Made by a program: the position numbers and the translations under genes. From Bacteroidales bacterium (GTDB lineage Bacteria; Bacteroidota; Bacteroidia; Bacteroidales; F082), in the NCBI GenBank assembly GCA_017508895.1, contig JAFWRA010000224.1:1-49898 (forward strand): a stretch of DNA of 49,898 bases, written 5' to 3'. Shown piece after piece: positions 8,930 to 17,999 of this stretch (the first letter of the stretch is position 1; each line of letters opens with the position of its first letter). A model generated the notes under the pieces. That model was not told the origin of the DNA. It saw nothing but the letters and a program-made list of their open reading frames with translations, and made no database searches.

Positions 8930-10398
8930 AACCTTTGCAAGCGCCAGCCCAACGTAAAAGCATTATCGAATGCCTGATTTTAATTGTAATAGCGGCCGTG
9001 CTCCGCATTTGGTTTTTGGGCAAAACCGACCTTGGTGGAGACGAAAGTTTCACTCTTTATATGGCTTTACAAAGTCCCTCCGACATCGTGCGAATGCTTT
9101 GCAAAGGCGACAACCCGCCACTTTGGGAATTGCTTCTACATTTCTGGGTTAAAGTATTTGGCATCTCCGAGGTTGCCATTCGTTCTTTATCGTTTATTTT
9201 CAATGTTTTAACCATCGTTCCGATTTATTTACTCGGCGAGAAGTTCATCCATAGGTATGTAGGCATCGCTGCCTCTCTATTCTATTGTTTCTCAACGTTT
9301 TCAATCTATTTGGCACATGAGTGTCGCGTTTACAGTCTCATCGGGTTTGCCACAGCAAGCTCTGTTTTCTTGTTCATCAGCTGTATCCATCGGCCCAAGA
9401 CCTTCAAATTCATCCTGTTGACCATCGCCAACCTGATGCTGATGTACGGCCATTACCTTTCCGTTTGGGTTATTGTGATGGAATTTTTTATTACTTTGGC
9501 AATCAAGCCCATAAGAAAGAAAATCTGGAAACCTTATCTGATTCACGCAGCATCACTCATCCTGCTCTTCGCACCGATGTTTCCCGTATTGTTCACCCGC
9601 TTTTTCGACTCAGGGATAAACGGCACTTGGATTGCCAAAACCACCAGCCCCGAGGTGCTTTATGATTTCCTATGGCGAATGTGCAACGTCCCCGTCACTA
9701 CAGTTTTGGTCATCGGAATCTTGTTTTCTTCATTTATCATTTTGATTATCAACATTGTAAAGAAAACATTTGCTTTTGGGAACACGGGTATCCTCACTTT
9801 GCTTTGGACCGTACCGTTGCTTACCTCGTTTGTGCTTTCCTATTTCACAGGCTTTTTCCTCGACCGCTATTTTTACTTCCTTTTCCCGATTTTCTACCTT
9901 TCCGTTTCGGCTTACTGCTTGTATCTGTTCCCAAAACGCAAGCCATTGGGCATTAGTCTGATGGCACTGCTAGTCATGACTATGGTCATTTCCTGCTCGC
10001 CTGACAGTTCCACCAAACGTTTCAGCGGCTGGCATTCCAACATAAAACCGATTGTAAACCAATTGGTTGAAGCAAAAGAAAACGAAAAAACTCTCGTCAT
10101 ATTACCCGAATATTTCGACAAGCAGTTCACGTATTATTTGGATGAAAACCATGAGGCATTCCGCACACAAAGCCAACCCTCAAATTATTATGTATTTCAA
10201 GATTATCTGCTGAAACAGGGCTATTATTATGACATCAACTACCAAAATGCAGATTTCAGTGCCTACGACAAGGTGGTATTTCCATATCACAAAGACATGC
10301 CTATCAATGGATTAAGAGAATACTTGGAAAACCAAGGTTTTCGATTGGAAAGGGAACAAGACGAACATCCATATACTGTCAGCTACTTCTCAAAGTGA
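8926..10398 (+). CDS. second GT39-like membrane glycosyltransferase
   Basis: The 490-residue polytopic membrane protein begins at ATG 8926, overlapping the previous stop as ATGA; an in-frame upstream start at 8863 lies deep inside the previous gene and is rejected. The first periplasmic loop has LGGDESFTLYMAL and then GDNPPLWELLLHFW, matching the GT39/PMT_2 pattern of an acidic motif followed by a Pro-Pro motif. About ten hydrophobic segments precede a soluble C-terminal domain. It is the last gene of the plus-strand cluster and ends three bases before a convergent gene, with no terminator hairpin between them. Confidence 0.83.
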   Translation: MKPLQAPAQRKSIIECLILIVIAAVLRIWFLGKTDLGGDESFTLYMALQSPSDIVRMLCKGDNPPLWELLLHFWVKVFGISEVAIRSLSFIFNVLTIVPIYLLGEKFIHRYVGIAASLFYCFSTFSIYLAHECRVYSLIGFATASSVFLFISCIHRPKTFKFILLTIANLMLMYGHYLSVWVIVMEFFITLAIKPIRKKIWKPYLIHAASLILLFAPMFPVLFTRFFDSGINGTWIAKTTSPEVLYDFLWRMCNVPVTTVLVIGILFSSFIILIINIVKKTFAFGNTGILTLLWTVPLLTSFVLSYFTGFFLDRYFYFLFPIFYLSVSAYCLYLFPKRKPLGISLMALLVMTMVISCSPDSSTKRFSGWHSNIKPIVNQLVEAKENEKTLVILPEYFDKQFTYYLDENHEAFRTQSQPSNYYVFQDYLLKQGYYYDINYQNADFSAYDKVVFPYHKDMPINGLREYLENQGFRLEREQDEHPYTVSYFSK

Positions 10399-10401
10399 TT
10401 T

Positions 10402-11859
10402 TCATTGCAACTTCCGACGAAACAGATGCAACCGCCCATCGGAAGCGATGGTCTCATACTCTGATCGGTTGGTAAACAGCACCTGACCTTTTCGCTTATA
10501 GTTGACATAATGTTCTGTAATCAACACATAATCAGCATCGATTTTGGTTGCGTACGCAAAGTTTTGGATGTTTTCACGCAAGGCCAGATGAGGCACAAAA
10601 TAAGTAGCAGCACTCACGGAAGCATCATCAGGTATCATCTTTATCAACTCACGAGCATAGTGGACATCAAACTCCTCTTGCTCGTAATGACGACCTTGAT
10701 ACACACATAACTGGTCAACCAAGATGTCTGACTTAGGCACGCCTATGGTATAAAAGGTAGTCAGCACTGTTGAGAGCAATAAAGCAAAGCACAAAGCCAG
10801 TCTCCACTTAACGTTTCTCAACTTGACAAGCACCAAGAACGACGAGACCACCAATACCGGAACAAATTCAACCGAATACTGGAAGGAAACACCCCAGAAG
10901 TTGATTTCAGCAGCCAACATTTTCTGCGCCAATAGGGGAATAAGCATTAGCAAATAGTTAGGTTTCAATAAAGTAAGCAACATTCCTGAAGCTAATGCGC
11001 ACATATAAAACTCTTCCTTTATCCCATCGTATTCGGATATGCCATTGGTATTGGTGAAAAACATCTGCAAGGTCTCCCAAGGATGCATGACCAATCTTTG
11101 GGCAATGTCAAAATAATTGTCACCCAAATGTGCATAACGGGCAAAACCACCACCAGACCCGCCCAATTTCGGCATTACTATCATATTGATAATAAAGAAG
11201 TAAGCCAAAGAAAAAACAGCATAGGCAACCAAATGCCAAATCGCTTGCTTGTCTTTTCTATAATCCCACATCAAACCGATGACTATGAAAAACAACCACA
11301 GCGACATGTTCTCCTTCCCGATGACAAAAAGCACGACAAATAGCGTCGACAGGCCAAACTTTCGCCTTTTGAAAAAGTAAAGCAGCCAAGGCAACATCAT
11401 GGCTGTCAATACGTTGGAATGGTAGTCGAAAGCCAAGGCTTGGATGATTCCAAAGGACACGAAAAACGTGGTAGATGCCACAATTGGCATCCGGTTATCA
11501 TCAGTATAGAGACCTATTAACTTGTAAATACCCCAACCACCCAGCAGGACAGCCACAATCTGAACAAGAAGTAACGTATAACTACCAAAAATATAAACCA
11601 ATGGTGACAAAATGGCCAAATACAAATCGAAATGGTCGCTGAGAATGCTTTGCGGAACGGCCTTAAACATGCTGCAATCATCAATGCGAAAATGCGCATA
11701 GTCATACATCGCATGGGTGTAAAGCCCCAAGTCGAGTGCATATGTCTTGAAAAGATAATGGTTGACCAATGAGATAAGACAATACAACACGCCGGCAAAG
11801 GTGAAAACCGATGCCAGCGTGATGTTTTTCAGTCGATTGCTCAAGGTCATGGCCTTCAT
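10402..11859 (-). CDS. DUF2079-type polytopic membrane protein
   Basis: A 485-residue integral membrane protein resembling DUF2079 proteins, which have a glycosyltransferase-like membrane topology and no assigned substrate. The segment ALDLGLYTHAMYDYAHF and then LSDHFDLYLAILSPLVY corresponds to the conserved periplasmic loop (DLG and SDHF motifs). About ten transmembrane helices and a soluble C-terminal domain follow. Start chosen at ATG 11859; ATG 11850 is also possible, while the TTG at 11868 is less likely. It lies 13 bases downstream of pepT and is probably cotranscribed with it. It faces the GT39 cluster tail to tail. Confidence 0.7.
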   Translation of the reverse strand: MKAMTLSNRLKNITLASVFTFAGVLYCLISLVNHYLFKTYALDLGLYTHAMYDYAHFRIDDCSMFKAVPQSILSDHFDLYLAILSPLVYIFGSYTLLLVQIVAVLLGGWGIYKLIGLYTDDNRMPIVASTTFFVSFGIIQALAFDYHSNVLTAMMLPWLLYFFKRRKFGLSTLFVVLFVIGKENMSLWLFFIVIGLMWDYRKDKQAIWHLVAYAVFSLAYFFIINMIVMPKLGGSGGGFARYAHLGDNYFDIAQRLVMHPWETLQMFFTNTNGISEYDGIKEEFYMCALASGMLLTLLKPNYLLMLIPLLAQKMLAAEINFWGVSFQYSVEFVPVLVVSSFLVLVKLRNVKWRLALCFALLLSTVLTTFYTIGVPKSDILVDQLCVYQGRHYEQEEFDVHYARELIKMIPDDASVSAATYFVPHLALRENIQNFAYATKIDADYVLITEHYVNYKRKGQVLFTNRSEYETIASDGRLHLFRRKLQ

Positions 11860-11872
11860 GCAGACCAAGTTA

Positions 11873-13093
11873 TTATTCCGCTTGGAACAAGGTGATAATG
11901 TTCAGAATCACCTCAGAGGCTTTCATCATGCTTTCAAGTGGTACATACTCCAGCTTGCCGTGGAAGTTGTGCCCACCAGCGAAGATGTTAGGGCAAGGCA
12001 AACCCATGAATGAGAGGTTGGCGCCATCGGTGCCGCCACGGATGGGCTGAACTTTTGGCTTGATGTTGGCCATCTCCATGGCCTTAATGGCTCTTTCTAC
12101 GATGAAGAAATGCGGCTCAACCTCTTGGCGCATATTGTAATATTGGTGCTTCAGTTCCAGCTTCACCACATCGCCGTATTTCTTGTTCAAGAACTCTGCA
12201 ACTGAGATGATCAAGGCCTTCTTTTCCTCAAACTTGGCGCGGTCGTGGTCGCGGATGATGTATGACATCGTGGTCTCCTCCACCGTGCCGTTGATTTCGG
12301 TCAGATGGAAAAAGCCTTCATAACCTTGTGTAAAACGCGGACGCTGTTCAACAGGAAGCATCCCATTGAGTTCCATGGCGATAAGCATCGAATTCACCAT
12401 CTTGTCCTTGCCGTAGCCAGGGTGGATATTGCTGCCTTGAATGTGTATTTTGGCTCCAGCGGCATTGAAGTTCTCATACTCCAGCTCACCGATTTCACCA
12501 CCGTCCATAGTGTAAGCATATTTGGCACCGAACTTCTTCACGTCAAATTTCACCACACCGCGACCGATTTCCTCATCAGGCGTGAAGCCAATCTTGATTT
12601 CGCCGTGTTTGAAATCTGGATGTTCCATCATATATTGGGCAGCATACATGATTTCGGCTACACCCGCTTTGTCGTCGGCCCCAAGCAAGGTCGTGCCATC
12701 GGTGGTAATCATCGTTTGGCCTTTGTATTGCTGCATCTCAGGAAATTCCGACACGTGCAAAACGATGTTCTTTTCCTTGTTTAAAACGATGTCGTTGCCG
12801 TCGTAGTTCGGGATAATTTGCGGCTTGATGTCGGCACCCGAGGCATCAGGAGATGTGTCAACATGCGCAATGAAGCCGATGGCGGGAATGTCGCAGGCGA
12901 CATTGGAAGGAATGGTGGCCATCACATAGCCGTATTCGTCAAGCGTGGCTTCGATACCCATAGCTTGCAGTTCATCGCGCAGCATCTTCAACAAGTTCAA
13001 CTGCTTAGCAGTGCTGGGCTGCGATTCGGAATTTTCGTCGGAGGTTGTCTCTACAGAGACGTATCTCAAGAATTTGTCTAACAGTTTTTCCAT
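11873..13093 (-). CDS. pepT: peptidase T (tripeptide aminopeptidase)
   Basis: Cytosolic M20B zinc exopeptidase that removes the N-terminal residue of tripeptides. It is 406 residues, full length. Visible motifs: GFIAHVDTSPD (first metal His and Asp), LLGADDKAGV (bridging Asp), GFTPDEEIGRG (catalytic Glu and metal Glu), YTMDGG, the dimerisation-domain segment IHPGYGKDKMVN, IRGGTDGANLS, and NIFAGGHNFHG with the last metal His. A TAnnTTTG element lies about 23 bases upstream. It is followed by the DUF2079 gene. Confidence 0.96.
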   Translation of the reverse strand: MEKLLDKFLRYVSVETTSDENSESQPSTAKQLNLLKMLRDELQAMGIEATLDEYGYVMATIPSNVACDIPAIGFIAHVDTSPDASGADIKPQIIPNYDGNDIVLNKEKNIVLHVSEFPEMQQYKGQTMITTDGTTLLGADDKAGVAEIMYAAQYMMEHPDFKHGEIKIGFTPDEEIGRGVVKFDVKKFGAKYAYTMDGGEIGELEYENFNAAGAKIHIQGSNIHPGYGKDKMVNSMLIAMELNGMLPVEQRPRFTQGYEGFFHLTEINGTVEETTMSYIIRDHDRAKFEEKKALIISVAEFLNKKYGDVVKLELKHQYYNMRQEVEPHFFIVERAIKAMEMANIKPKVQPIRGGTDGANLSFMGLPCPNIFAGGHNFHGKLEYVPLESMMKASEVILNIITLFQAE

Positions 13094-13115
13094 TTTTGTG
13101 AGGTTTAATTTGGCA

Positions 13116-13123
13116 CAAAAATA
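13116..13123 (-). promoter_or_regulatory. TAnnTTTG promoter element for pepT
   Basis: Minus strand TATTTTTG, about 22 bases before the pepT ATG. Confidence 0.6.
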
Positions 13124-13144
13124 GTCTTTTTTTCAATACAAAAA

Positions 13145-13172
13145 ACCGCGACAGAATCGCTTCCGCCGCGGT
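13145..13172 (-). terminator. intrinsic terminator of the YitT-family gene
   Basis: On the minus strand a hairpin with ACCGCG/CGCGGT arms is followed by a run of six T. It starts 26 bases after the YitT-family stop and separates that gene from the pepT promoter. Confidence 0.7.
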
Positions 13173-13197
13173 ACCATGAAAAAAACAACATTACTAT

Positions 13198-14190
13198 TTA
13201 ACGCTTTTCAGCGTGTTTTCTTGCTCTGTGACGGTCTTTGGCCCACAAGCCATACACCTCGCTAACGTTGCCAGCCGTGGTGAAGGCGTTGATTTCGTTC
13301 TTGCCAAGATATTCCATCAACTTCGAGAACTCATCGTTGGTGAGCAGGGACTCCAATTCAATCGACTTTTCATTGGTGTAGCCTCCGATGACTTCATAAA
13401 GGGTGCAGCCACGATGGAGCTCGTCGATAATAAAACGACGGATGCGATCGTAGTCTTTTGAAACGATGCAAACACGCTTGCGTTGGTTGAGATTGGCGGT
13501 GAACATATTCACCACCATGCCATTGATCCAAGTGGCAATGAGACCGATGATAACCATCTGGAAGGGATTGATGGCGAAGGCCGTGAGGCAGATGATGGCA
13601 CCCGCTACACTCACCGACTTACCCATATCGAAGTGCAGGTATTTGTTGACAATCTTAGCCAAAATGTCGAGACCACCCGTGGAGGCATTGATGGAGAACA
13701 TCAGTGTTTGGGCTGCACTGAGGATAATCACGCAACAAAGCAGGTCAAACCATGGATTGCCCATCACAGAGAAGGCTTGGTCGGGAGCTACACCCATATT
13801 AACCAGGTAATCATTTGGGGTGGCAAAATTCTGCCAGGGATACAGCCACTCGCAGAATTTAGTCATGGGACCGAGAATCATGGCACAATAGACCGTCTTG
13901 AGGCCAAATTCCTTTCCAACGAGCAAATAAGCTAAAATCAGCAAGATAGCATTGATAATGGAAATCATCATGGACAGGCTGATGCTGATGCCCATGCCGT
14001 TAAAAATGTTGGTCAACACGATGGAAAGACCCGAAATGGAACCCACAATCAGCTTGCTAGGAACGAGGAAATAGTACACACAAACGCCCGTCATAAACAT
14101 GCCGAAAGTCATGATTAGCAGTTCGACCCAGAACTTTTTACTGACCAAAGCTTGGCCAATTTCTTTCATTATGTCGTTAAACTTACTCAT
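13198..14190 (-). CDS. YitT-family membrane protein (DUF161/DUF2179)
   Basis: The 330-residue protein has an N-terminal half with about five to six transmembrane helices (ytiT-type region with GLSIVLTNIF and STGGLDILAKIV) and a C-terminal cytosolic DUF2179 domain of about 90 residues (VCIVSKDYDRIRRFIIDELH, then a GGYTNE loop). The family is common in Bacteroidota and Firmicutes and its transport substrate is not established. It is monocistronic, with its own terminator downstream. It is divergent from the radical SAM gene, and the 127-bp shared spacer is AT-rich. Confidence 0.88.
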   Translation of the reverse strand: MSKFNDIMKEIGQALVSKKFWVELLIMTFGMFMTGVCVYYFLVPSKLIVGSISGLSIVLTNIFNGMGISISLSMMISIINAILLILAYLLVGKEFGLKTVYCAMILGPMTKFCEWLYPWQNFATPNDYLVNMGVAPDQAFSVMGNPWFDLLCCVIILSAAQTLMFSINASTGGLDILAKIVNKYLHFDMGKSVSVAGAIICLTAFAINPFQMVIIGLIATWINGMVVNMFTANLNQRKRVCIVSKDYDRIRRFIIDELHRGCTLYEVIGGYTNEKSIELESLLTNDEFSKLMEYLGKNEINAFTTAGNVSEVYGLWAKDRHRARKHAEKR

Positions 14191-14294
14191 AAATTATTGA
14201 TTCTTAATTTTTTAATATTAAATTCTCCTTTAATTTTTGCGGCTGCAAAGGTCGGAAATCTTTTTGAGATAATGAAATGTTTTAAAGAAATAAT

Positions 14295-14302
14295 TACCTT
14301 TG
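14295..14302 (+). promoter_or_regulatory. TAnnTTTG promoter element for the radical SAM gene
   Basis: TACCTTTG, 16 bases before the ATG at 14318. The candidate TTG start at 14300 overlaps it and is therefore unlikely. Confidence 0.6.
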
Positions 14303-14317
14303 CAAAAAATTCACGGA

Positions 14318-16147
14318 ATGACCCTCCTCGACTGGCTACCAATAACAAAGAAAGAAACCGACTTGCGCGGTTGGGACGAAGTGGATATTGTGTTCGTCAC
14401 CGGCGATGCGTATGTCGATCATCCTGCTTTTGGAGCGGCTGTCATCGGAAGGGTGTTGGAACACAACGGCTTCCGTGTGGCACTCATTCCACAGCCCAAT
14501 TGGAGGGACGATTTGCGCGACTTCAAGAAATTCGGCAAGCCGAGACTTTATTTTGGCGTGTCGGCGGGCTGCATGGACTCGATGGTGAACCACTACACCG
14601 CCAACAAGCGCCTACGCAGTAACGACGCCTACACCCCTGGCGGCGAGACAGGCTTTCGTCCTGACCGCGCCACTGTGGTTTATAGCAACATCCTCAAGCA
14701 ACTCTACCCCGATGTACCTGTTATCATCGGCGGCATTGAAGCCTCGCTGCGACGCGTGACGCATTACGACTATTGGGACGACTGCCTGAAGCCCAGCATC
14801 TTGGTCGATTCCAAGGCCGACCTTGGCGTATACGGCATGGGAGAATTAACCATGGTAGAAATTGCCAAAGCCATCCAAAACGGCAAAAAAGTCAGCGAAC
14901 TGACCGACATCAAACAGACATTCTTTTTGCAAGACAAGAAACAGCCACTTCCCGATTTCGATGGCGAAACTATCGAACTTGTCTCACATGAAGTCTGTTT
15001 AAAAGACAAAAAAAAATACGCTTCCAATTTCCGCCATATTGAGGAAGAATCCAATAAGAAACACGCAGCTAGATTAATTCAAGATATTGGCAACCAAAGG
15101 CTTGTCATCAACCCACCTTTACCGACTTTTACCACCGAGCAGATTGACGCTTCATTCGACTTGCCTTACACAAGACTACCACATCCGAAATATGCCAAAC
15201 GCGGCGTCATTCCAGCCTACGAGATGATTCGTCACTCCGTCAACCTGCACCGAGGCTGTTTTGGAGGCTGCGCCTTCTGTACTATCTCGGCCCACCAAGG
15301 CAAGTTCGTGGCCTCTCGCAGTAAGGAATCAATCATGCGCGAGGTGGAGAAAGTTACTGAAATGGAGAACTTCAAGGGTTACATCAGCGACCTTGGCGGC
15401 CCCTCGGCCAACATGTATCGTATGAAAGGCAAGGACGAACGCCTCTGCGAGAAATGTGCTCGCCCAACTTGTTTGCAACCCACCGTCTGCAAAAACCTTA
15501 ACACCGACCATCACCCACTGATTGACATATATAAAGAGGTGGACAATAACCCTAAGGTCAAAAAAGCCACCATAGGTTCGGGCATCCGATATGACTTGTT
15601 TCTGCACGATAGCACGCCCGAGGAAAACAAGGCCATGGGCTACGACGAATATTTCCGCCAGTTGGTTACACGACATGTCAGCGGTCGACTAAAAGTAGCC
15701 CCCGAACACACCAGCGATGCCGTATTGAAGCTCATGCGAAAGCCCAAATTCGACATGTTCGTCAAATTGAAGAAGAAATTCGATGCTATCAACGAAAAGG
15801 AGCATCTCAACCAGCAACTTATACCCTATTTCATTTCCTCGCATCCCGATTGTTACCTTGAAGACATGGCCGATTTGGCAGTGCGAACCAAAGAATTAGG
15901 TTACCATTTGGAGCAAGTGCAAGACTTCACTCCCACCCCTATGACCCTAGCCACCGAAATCTACTATTCCGGCTACGACCCCTATACTTTGGAGCCCGTC
16001 TTTTGCGCCAAAACCAAAGAGGAGAAGCTTGCTCAACAACGATTCTTCTTCTGGTACAAACCTGAAAATCGTGAGTGGGTGAAGAACACCCTTCGCAAGA
16101 TTGGCCATCCCGAATGGGTTAAGAGACTATTTTCAGTTAGGAGTTAA
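14318..16147 (+). CDS. YgiQ-family radical SAM protein
   Basis: A 609-residue UPF0313/YgiQ-type radical SAM protein; the family's reaction is not established. The N terminus (TLLDWLPITKKE) matches the family start and supports ATG 14318. A cobalamin-binding-like N-terminal region precedes the radical SAM core, whose cluster motif is HRGCFGGCAFCTIS (C-x3-C-x2-C, about residue 310). A second Cys group (CEKCARPTCLQPTVC) is characteristic of YgiQ. The C-terminal segment VQDFTPTPMTLATEIYYSG is also family-typical. Monocistronic, with its own promoter element. Confidence 0.93.
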   Translation: MTLLDWLPITKKETDLRGWDEVDIVFVTGDAYVDHPAFGAAVIGRVLEHNGFRVALIPQPNWRDDLRDFKKFGKPRLYFGVSAGCMDSMVNHYTANKRLRSNDAYTPGGETGFRPDRATVVYSNILKQLYPDVPVIIGGIEASLRRVTHYDYWDDCLKPSILVDSKADLGVYGMGELTMVEIAKAIQNGKKVSELTDIKQTFFLQDKKQPLPDFDGETIELVSHEVCLKDKKKYASNFRHIEEESNKKHAARLIQDIGNQRLVINPPLPTFTTEQIDASFDLPYTRLPHPKYAKRGVIPAYEMIRHSVNLHRGCFGGCAFCTISAHQGKFVASRSKESIMREVEKVTEMENFKGYISDLGGPSANMYRMKGKDERLCEKCARPTCLQPTVCKNLNTDHHPLIDIYKEVDNNPKVKKATIGSGIRYDLFLHDSTPEENKAMGYDEYFRQLVTRHVSGRLKVAPEHTSDAVLKLMRKPKFDMFVKLKKKFDAINEKEHLNQQLIPYFISSHPDCYLEDMADLAVRTKELGYHLEQVQDFTPTPMTLATEIYYSGYDPYTLEPVFCAKTKEEKLAQQRFFFWYKPENREWVKNTLRKIGHPEWVKRLFSVRS

Positions 16148-16182
16148 TAAATAATTTCCCTAAAGTCTCGTGCCAAAAATTA

Positions 16183-16214
16183 ACAATTAAACAATTAAAC
16201 AATCAACACTTCAA
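16183..16214. repeat. 4 x 8-bp tandem repeat, unit ACAATTAA
   Basis: Units ACAATTAA, ACAATTAA, ACAATCAA and a degenerate CACTTCAA lie in the spacer between the radical SAM gene and the nicotinamidase gene, just upstream of the promoter element. Confidence 0.65.
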
Positions 16215-16224
16215 CATAAATCCG

Positions 16225-16232
16225 TATTTTTG
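16225..16232 (+). promoter_or_regulatory. TAnnTTTG promoter element for the nicotinamidase/EIIC/recX operon
   Basis: TATTTTTG, 32 bases before the ATG at 16264. No other promoter-like element was seen before recX. Confidence 0.6.
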
Positions 16233-16263
16233 CCGCAAATTTCAATATCTAATAAATAAAGAC

Positions 16264-16980
16264 ATGAAAAGACACCTTTTAGGAGCCATCGTGCTCGTCG
16301 CTGCACTTGCTTTTGCAGGCTGCAACAACAAAAAACAAAAAAATGAAGAACCTGAAAACAAAGCAGCTGAGACTGTCGTTGAAGAAGTCAAGCTCCCTAA
16401 CCGCTTGCTCATCATCGTTGACCCGCAAGTCGACTTCACCACAGGTAGTTTAGCAACCGCTAAAGGCCCTGCCTCTATGGATTACCTTGCCAAAGCCTTA
16501 AAAGAAGGTGCTTGGAAGAACTACAACTGGATTATCGTCACACAAGACGCTCACCCAGCCAATCACTGCTCGTTTGTTGAGCAAGGTGGCGTGTTCCCGC
16601 CCCACTGCGTGCAAGGCACCGAAGGCATGAACGTCTACCCTGCCCTGCAAGATGTTTTAAGCAGCATCACGGCCAACATCCCGAACATCCATTACATGCA
16701 AAAGGGTGACCTTGCAGAAAAAGAGGAGTTTAGCATCTTCCAGAACGAACGTAGCGGTGAAAAGCTACGTGCCATCATTGAGCAAGAGAAGTTTGAAGGC
16801 ATTGACGTCTGCGGCATCGCCACGGATTACTGTGTTTACGAGACCACGAAAGACTTGATGGCTTTCTATCCTGCCAAACAAATCCGCATCGTCACCAACT
16901 GCCTCGCCGCCGTCGATGACAACGACACCAAACTTGCCGACCTGATGAAGGAAAATGGCATTCAAGGCATTGAGTTTTAA
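16264..16980 (+). CDS. pncA: lipoprotein nicotinamidase/pyrazinamidase-like hydrolase
   Basis: Isochorismatase-superfamily amidohydrolase, most like nicotinamidase (nicotinamide to nicotinate). The 238-residue protein starts with a lipoprotein signal (LAFAGC, lipid-attachment Cys20) and a charged linker, then the catalytic domain. The PncA triad is visible: Asp53 in IVDPQVDF, Lys147 in MQKGD, Cys190 in GIATDYCV. The metal site Asp95-His97-His101 is in TQDAHPANH. PncA is normally cytosolic, so an envelope-anchored version is unusual and would act on nicotinamide outside the cytoplasm. Its TAA overlaps the ATG of the next gene, so the genes are translationally coupled. Assignment to nicotinamide rather than another amide is inference. 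Confidence 0.82.
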   Translation: MKRHLLGAIVLVAALAFAGCNNKKQKNEEPENKAAETVVEEVKLPNRLLIIVDPQVDFTTGSLATAKGPASMDYLAKALKEGAWKNYNWIIVTQDAHPANHCSFVEQGGVFPPHCVQGTEGMNVYPALQDVLSSITANIPNIHYMQKGDLAEKEEFSIFQNERSGEKLRAIIEQEKFEGIDVCGIATDYCVYETTKDLMAFYPAKQIRIVTNCLAAVDDNDTKLADLMKENGIQGIEF

Positions 16981-17999
16981 TGGGTAAATTCAAATCATTC
17001 TTACAGCGCAAGGGCGTCGACATGACCTGGAAGGCCTATTTTGTCGACGCTCTTGGTGCTATGGCTTTGGGTCTGTTCGCCTCACTGCTTATCGGCACTA
17101 TCTTCCAGACCTTGGGCGACAAGACGGGCATTGAAGCCTTCGAAACCATTGCCAAATACGCAAAGGCTGCCACGGGAGCCGCCATCGCCGTGGCTATTGC
17201 TTACAAGCTAGGTTGCGAGGGATTGGTGCTATTCAGTGCCATCGCAGTCGGCATTGCGGGCAACGAATTGGGTGGCCCAATGGGAGCGTATGTCTCCGTC
17301 ATCGTTGCGATAGAGCTGGGCAAGATGGTCTACAAAGAGACTCAGGTAGACATCCTCGTCACTCCCGCCGTGGTCATCATCAGCGGCGTGCTGATGGCCT
17401 ATCTCGCTGGTGCGCCAATCCAAAAAGTGATGACCGCCCTAGGTACCTTCATTGAAAACGCAACGCAAATGCAACCCTTCCTCATGGGCATTATCGTTTC
17501 GGTAGTCATCGGTGCAGTGCTCACCTTACCCATCAGTTCGGCGGCCATCTGCCTCGCCATCGGCTTAGGCGGCATCGCTGGAGGTGCAGCCACAGCAGGT
17601 TGCTGTGCCCAGATGATTGGCTTCGCCATTTTGAGTTTCAGGGAAAACCGCTGGGGCGGACTTGTGGCACAAGGCTTAGGCACCTCCATGTTACAAATGG
17701 GCAATATCGTAAAGAACCCAAGAATTTGGATTCCAGTGCTGCTCACCGCTGCCATCACAGGTCCCATCTCAACTTGCATTTTCCATTTGGAGAATATCCC
17801 CATCGGCTCTGGCATGGGCACTTGTGGCCTAGTCGGGCCCATCGGCATTTACACGGCTATGCCTGAAGGAGGCGCCAACATGTGGATTGGCATGTTGCTC
17901 GTCTGCTTCGTGTTGCCTGCTGTCCTCACTTGGCTTTTCGGCTTGATCTTCCGCAAAATCGGCTGGATTAAGGAAGGCGACCTCAAAATCGACTGCTGA
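16980..17999 (+). CDS. PTS EIIC-like (PTS_EIIC_2/PfoR-type) membrane protein
   Basis: A 339-residue, very hydrophobic protein with about ten transmembrane helices. It resembles the PTS_EIIC_2 (PfoR-type) family through Gly-rich helices and conserved loops such as GNELGGPMGAYVSV, LPISSAAICLAIGLGG and CGLVGPIGIYT. No EIIA or EIIB domain is fused or nearby, so sugar phosphotransfer is unproven. Its start codon overlaps the stop of the lipoprotein nicotinamidase, and its own TGA overlaps the recX ATG. Its position suggests transport of a nicotinamidase product or related solute, but that is inference. Confidence 0.75.
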   Translation: MGKFKSFLQRKGVDMTWKAYFVDALGAMALGLFASLLIGTIFQTLGDKTGIEAFETIAKYAKAATGAAIAVAIAYKLGCEGLVLFSAIAVGIAGNELGGPMGAYVSVIVAIELGKMVYKETQVDILVTPAVVIISGVLMAYLAGAPIQKVMTALGTFIENATQMQPFLMGIIVSVVIGAVLTLPISSAAICLAIGLGGIAGGAATAGCCAQMIGFAILSFRENRWGGLVAQGLGTSMLQMGNIVKNPRIWIPVLLTAAITGPISTCIFHLENIPIGSGMGTCGLVGPIGIYTAMPEGGANMWIGMLLVCFVLPAVLTWLFGLIFRKIGWIKEGDLKIDC

